Below, one piece after another: positions 60,452-64,000 of a stretch of 64,000 nt of DNA. The stretch is from Burkholderiales bacterium (GTDB lineage Bacteria > Pseudomonadota > Gammaproteobacteria > Burkholderiales > SG8-39), in contig JACZJT010000008.1 of NCBI GenBank assembly GCA_014860445.1, forward strand, positions 1-64,000, written 5' to 3'. Numbering within the stretch: the stretch's first letter is position 1; each line of letters begins with the position of its first letter. A program made the translations under genes and the position numbers. Below the pieces are notes generated by a model. That model searched no databases. It worked only from the letters and a program-made list of their open reading frames with translations, and was not told where the DNA came from.

Positions 60452-61891
60452 ATGACGAACGATTCCGGAATTCTTTCTTACGGCGCGTATCTTCCGCGGC
60501 GGCGCCTGCAGCGAAAAAGCATCGCCGCAGCCAACAGCTGGTTCGCGCCGGGCCTGCGCGGGCTGGCCAAGGGCGAGCGCGCGATGGCGAACTGGGACGA
60601 GGATGCGGTGACCATGGCGGTGGAGGCGGCGCGCGACTGCCTCGCCGGCCTGCCCTCGCCGGGCGTGGAGCAGTTGATCCTCGCCTCGACCACCCATCCC
60701 TACGACGACCGGCAGAATTCAGCCATCGTTGCCAACGCCATCCACCTGCCTTCCTCGCTGCGTGTGCTCGACGTCACCGGCAGTCAGCGGGCGGGGACTT
60801 CGGCGCTGATCGGCGCACTCGACGGCAGCGGCCGGTCGCTGCTCACGGCGGCGGAACATCGACTCGCCAAGGCGGGGAGCCCGCAGGAAATGCATTTCGG
60901 CGACGGCGCCGCGGCGCTGCTGGTGGGCAGCGGCAAGCCGATCGCACGCCTCATCGGATCGCACAGCGAGACCGTGGATTTCGTGCACCAGTTCCGCTCC
61001 AGCGAGCGCGCCCACGACTACGCCTGGGAGGAGCGCTGGATACGCGACGAGGGCTATCTGAAAATCGTCCCGGCCGCGCTCGCGGCGCTGTTCAAGGCGA
61101 CCGGTGTCGCGCCCGCCGCGGTCACGCAATTCTGCCTGCCGTGCACGCTGCCGCGCGTCGTGCCCGGCGTCGCCAAACGCGCCGGCATTGCCGAGAGCGC
61201 GGTGCGCGACAATCTCGCCGCGGTCTGCGGCGACACCGGCGCCGCGCATCCGCTGCTGATGCTCGCACACGCGCTCGCGCAGGCCAAGGCGGGTGACCTG
61301 ATCGCGGTCGCGGCGTTCGGGCAGGGCTGCGATGCGCTGCTGTTCGAAGTGACCGAGGCCATCGCCGCGCTTCCCGCCCGCGGCGGCGTCGACGCCGCGC
61401 TGGCACGGCGCAAGGAAGAATCGAACTACCTGCGCTTTCTCGCCTTCAACGACCACATCATGCTGGAACGCGGCATGCGCGCCGAGGCCGACAAGGGCAC
61501 GCCGCTGACCACGCTGTTTCGCAACCGCGACATGATCACGGGACTGATAGGCGGGCGCTGCCGCAACTGCGGCACGCTGCAATATCCGCGCGGGCGCTAT
61601 TGCGTCAACCCGAAGTGCAACGCGCTCGACAGCCAGGACGACCAGGCGTTTTCGGACACGCGGGCGAAGGTGATGTCCTACACCGGCGATGTGCTGACCT
61701 ACAGCGCCGACCCGCCGGCCTATTACGGCATGATCGAGTTCGACGGCGGCGGTCGCATGATGGCCGACTTCACCGACTTCGACGAGGGCAAGGTCGAAGT
61801 CGGCTTGCCGATGCGCATGATGTTCCGCATCAAGGAGCACGATGCCGCGCGCGGTTTCGTGCGCTATTTCTGGAAGGCGGCGCCCATCTGA
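60452..61891 (+). CDS. HMG-CoA-synthase-like protein fused to a DUF35 zinc-ribbon/OB-fold
   Basis: The 479-residue product has an HMG-CoA synthase/KAS III-type fold (about 1-330), then a zinc ribbon (CRNCGTLQYPRGRYCVNPKC) and an OB-fold (DUF35 pair) to the end. Compared with archaeal HMG-CoA synthase, all three catalytic positions differ: Glu is T80 (STTHPY for SESHPY), Cys is Q112 (SQRAGT for ACKAGT) and His falls at L229/P230. The fold therefore looks inactive for normal Claisen chemistry. A thiolase follows after 54 bases. In archaea, thiolase, HMG-CoA synthase and a DUF35 protein form one complex, so this fusion may be a scaffold or CoA-shuttling partner. The actual pathway is unknown. 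Confidence 0.8.
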   Translation: MTNDSGILSYGAYLPRRRLQRKSIAAANSWFAPGLRGLAKGERAMANWDEDAVTMAVEAARDCLAGLPSPGVEQLILASTTHPYDDRQNSAIVANAIHLPSSLRVLDVTGSQRAGTSALIGALDGSGRSLLTAAEHRLAKAGSPQEMHFGDGAAALLVGSGKPIARLIGSHSETVDFVHQFRSSERAHDYAWEERWIRDEGYLKIVPAALAALFKATGVAPAAVTQFCLPCTLPRVVPGVAKRAGIAESAVRDNLAAVCGDTGAAHPLLMLAHALAQAKAGDLIAVAAFGQGCDALLFEVTEAIAALPARGGVDAALARRKEESNYLRFLAFNDHIMLERGMRAEADKGTPLTTLFRNRDMITGLIGGRCRNCGTLQYPRGRYCVNPKCNALDSQDDQAFSDTRAKVMSYTGDVLTYSADPPAYYGMIEFDGGGRMMADFTDFDEGKVEVGLPMRMMFRIKEHDAARGFVRYFWKAAPI

Positions 61892-61945
61892 TCCGGGCAT
61901 CGTGATGGCGCATCAAAATGCGCCGCACCCGAATAGGAGATCGAC

Positions 61946-63148
61946 ATGGCAACTGGAATTCGCGACAAGGTGGCAATACTCGGCATGGGCTGCTCGAAAT
62001 TCGGCGAGCGCTGGGATCGCAACGCCGAGGACCTCATGGTCGAAGCGTTCGAGGAATGCCTGCAGGACGCGGGCGTGGAGCGCAACCAGATCGAGGCCGC
62101 CTGGTTCGGCACCGCGATCGAAGAGCAGCACGTGGGCAAGTCCGGCGTGCCGCTGGCGATGACCCTGCGACTGCCCTATATACCGGTGACCCGGGTTGAA
62201 AATTATTGCGCCACCGGGACCGAGGCATTTCGCGGCGCGGTCTACGCGGTCGCATCGGGCGCCGTGGACATCGCGCTCGCGCTGGGCGTCGAAAAACTCA
62301 AGGACACCGGCTACGGCGGCCTGCCGCAGCGCGGCCGCGGCGGACTGAACAATATGTACTGGGCGAATATCTCGGCGCCCGGGTCCTTCGCCCAGCTCGC
62401 CGCCGCGTATCGCGCCAAGCACCGCGTCGATCCCAAGGACCTGAAGCGCGCCATGGCGCATATCTCGGTGAAAAGCCACGACAACGGTTCGCTCAATCCG
62501 AAGGCGCATCTGCGCAACAAGATCACCGAGGACGACGTAATGAACGCGCCGATGATCGCCGATCCGCTCGGGTTGTACGACTGCTGCGGCGTGTCCGACG
62601 GCTCGGCCTGTGCCATCGTCACCACGCCCGACATTGCGCGCGGCCTGGGCAAGAAGGACCTCGTATCGGTGAAGGCGGTGCAGCTTGCCGTGTCCAACGG
62701 GCAGGAGGTGCAGTTCGGCGAATGGGACGGCTCCTATTTCGCGACCACGCGCGTTGCCGCAGGGCGTGCCTACAAGGAAGCCGGCATAGCCGATCCGCGC
62801 AAGCGCATCTCCATGTTCGATGTGCACGATTGTTTCTCCGTCACCGAACTCGTGACCATGGAGGACCTCGGCATTTCACAGGAGGGCAAGGCGATCGGCG
62901 ACGTGCTCGACGGCTTCTACGATGCCTCCGGCAAGATACCCTGCCAGATCGACGGCGGGCTAAAATGCTTCGGCCACCCGATCGGCGCGTCCGGGCTGCG
63001 CATGATCTACGAAATGTATCTGCAGCTGAACGGCCGCGCGGGCGAGCGCCAGCGTCCGGACCCGGTGCTGGGCATGACGCACAACCTCGGCGGCTTTCCG
63101 AGCCAGAACGTGTCGGCGATCACCATCGTGGGCCGCCACGGTGCCTAA
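61946..63148 (+). CDS. SCP2-type thiolase (acetyl-CoA acetyltransferase family)
   Basis: A 400-residue thiolase of the SCP-x/archaeal type. The nucleophile is the Cys in NYCATGTEAFRG near 90; the catalytic His is in FDVHDCFSVTEL, and KCFGHPIGASGLRM supplies the second His-region. These residues are intact, in contrast to the upstream partner. AGGAGATCGAC precedes ATG 61946. Such thiolases commonly need a DUF35 OB-fold partner, as in BbsAB of toluene degradation, and here the DUF35 is fused to the upstream protein. The chain cleaved or formed cannot be told from sequence. The radical SAM gene overlaps its stop by eight bases. Confidence 0.88.
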   Translation: MATGIRDKVAILGMGCSKFGERWDRNAEDLMVEAFEECLQDAGVERNQIEAAWFGTAIEEQHVGKSGVPLAMTLRLPYIPVTRVENYCATGTEAFRGAVYAVASGAVDIALALGVEKLKDTGYGGLPQRGRGGLNNMYWANISAPGSFAQLAAAYRAKHRVDPKDLKRAMAHISVKSHDNGSLNPKAHLRNKITEDDVMNAPMIADPLGLYDCCGVSDGSACAIVTTPDIARGLGKKDLVSVKAVQLAVSNGQEVQFGEWDGSYFATTRVAAGRAYKEAGIADPRKRISMFDVHDCFSVTELVTMEDLGISQEGKAIGDVLDGFYDASGKIPCQIDGGLKCFGHPIGASGLRMIYEMYLQLNGRAGERQRPDPVLGMTHNLGGFPSQNVSAITIVGRHGA

Positions 63149-64000
63149 GCTAACAGCTGCCGGCGCGGGGCTGGGCGAGCAGGTCGAAAGACTGCGCGCG
63201 CTCTCCTTCCAGATCGGGACTTACCGTCCGCCCAGCGAGGGCGGCGCCGCGTCCCTGCTCTTGCAGGTCAGCGAAAACTGCCCCTGGAACAAATGCAGCT
63301 TTTGTGAAATGTACAAGGAGCACCGCTTCGTCTATCGGACGGTCGAGGAGGTCAAGTCCGACATCGACAGCGTCGCAGCGATTCGCGACGAAATCATCAC
63401 AGCCTCATGCAAGCTCGGCCTGGGCGGGGAGATCACGCGCGAACTCGGCAAGGCCCTGCTGGCCGAAGGTCGCGAGCTGATCGGGAACGCCGCTTTCGTC
63501 ACGGTATTCAACTGGCTCGCCGGCGGCGGCAGGACGGCGTTTTTGCAGGATGCCAACAGCATGATCATGCGCACGCAGGAGTTGGTCTCGGTACTGCAGC
63601 ACTTGCGCGGACGCCTGAATTCCCTGACGCGCGTGACCACCTACGCGCGCTCGAAAACGCTGGCACAGAAAAAACCCGACGAACTGCGCCGCATACGCGA
63701 GGCCGGCCTGGACCGCCTGCATATCGGTTTGGAGACGGGAGACGACGAACTACTGAGCCTGGTGCAGAAAGGCGTGACGCAGGCCGAACAGATCGCGGGG
63801 GGACGCAAGGCCATCGCCGCGGGTTTTCAGGTGTCGGAGTACTGGATGCCGGACCTCGGGGGCAGGGAGCGTCGGCGGCAGCACGCGAAGAATACCGCGC
63901 AGGCACTCACCGCGATCAATCCGCACTATATTCGCTCGCGGCCGCTGGTGCCGCGGCCGGGCACGCCGATATACGATGAAGTGGCGCAGGGCCGCATGCA
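63141..64000 (+). CDS. Radical SAM protein, N-terminal part, cut by window end
   Basis: From GTG 63141 the frame stays open to the last base, giving 286 residues; the end lies outside the window. The radical SAM motif is CPWNKCSFCEMY (C-x4-C-x2-C) near 54, after LLLQVSENC. Downstream are IREAGLDRLHIGLETGDDELLSLVQKG, typical of the barrel, and PRPGTPIYDEV near the end. This resembles B12-independent radical SAM proteins of the Elp3/HemN-like group with unknown substrate. The start overlaps the thiolase stop by eight bases, so the two are coupled. CGG and other weaker starts nearby cannot be excluded. Confidence 0.8.
   Translation, partial: MPKLTAAGAGLGEQVERLRALSFQIGTYRPPSEGGAASLLLQVSENCPWNKCSFCEMYKEHRFVYRTVEEVKSDIDSVAAIRDEIITASCKLGLGGEITRELGKALLAEGRELIGNAAFVTVFNWLAGGGRTAFLQDANSMIMRTQELVSVLQHLRGRLNSLTRVTTYARSKTLAQKKPDELRRIREAGLDRLHIGLETGDDELLSLVQKGVTQAEQIAGGRKAIAAGFQVSEYWMPDLGGRERRRQHAKNTAQALTAINPHYIRSRPLVPRPGTPIYDEVAQGRM

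Overview
The window is GC-rich, gene-dense chromosomal DNA that I read as a betaproteobacterium, most likely of the Rhodocyclales/Nitrosomonadales type. The grounds are the protein sequences and the gene orders fur/bamE-dapB-carA-carB-greA-yhbY-rlmE-ftsH-folP-glmM and tpiA-secG-tRNA-Leu-nuoA to nuoN. I saw no rRNA, CRISPR array, insertion sequence, phage gene or replication origin. Both ends cut a gene.

Layout. 1-2.2 kb: end of an alpha-E protein, a frameshifted transglutaminase-like gene, and mtfA on the other strand. 2.2-7.5 kb: relA, a CYTH-CHAD protein and polyphosphate:AMP phosphotransferase. 7.6-11.6 kb: exported GlcG/HbpS-like protein, an enlarged pyruvate kinase, a cysteine-cluster protein and a beta-ketothiolase. 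11.7-17.8 kb: pit with its DUF47/PhoU-like partner, ppk1, ppx and sixA. 17.8-30.8 kb: GDT1-type transporter, fur, bamE, dapB, carAB, greA, yhbY, rlmE, ftsH, folP, glmM. 30.9-34.7 kb: pstSCAB on the minus strand with a candidate Pho box. 34.9-37.7 kb: DMT transporter, small protein, tpiA, secG, tRNA-Leu(GAG). 37.9-52.7 kb: complete nuoA-N (respiratory complex I). 52.8-54.2 kb: pyrF and a Nudix hydrolase. 54.2-54.8 kb: regulatory-gene relics. 54.8-60.4 kb: an ArrAB-like molybdenum oxidoreductase operon with TorD-type chaperone, nitroreductase and DUF364 protein. 60.4-64 kb: an HMG-CoA-synthase-like/DUF35 fusion lacking its catalytic residues, a thiolase, and the start of a radical SAM gene.

Two functional themes stand out. 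Phosphate uptake (pit, pst), polyphosphate synthesis and use (ppk1, ppx, pap, a CHAD protein) and the stringent-response synthetase relA lie within 35 kb. Respiration is the second: complex I, then an anaerobic-type molybdoenzyme operon with an FNR/Dnr-like palindrome upstream.

The least explained structure is a small palindromic repeat (core TAACTTGCGC-N3-GCGCAAGTTA) found twice. Each copy lies beside an extra partial copy of a neighbouring gene's end: the 3' end of pstB and the 5' end of nuoD.
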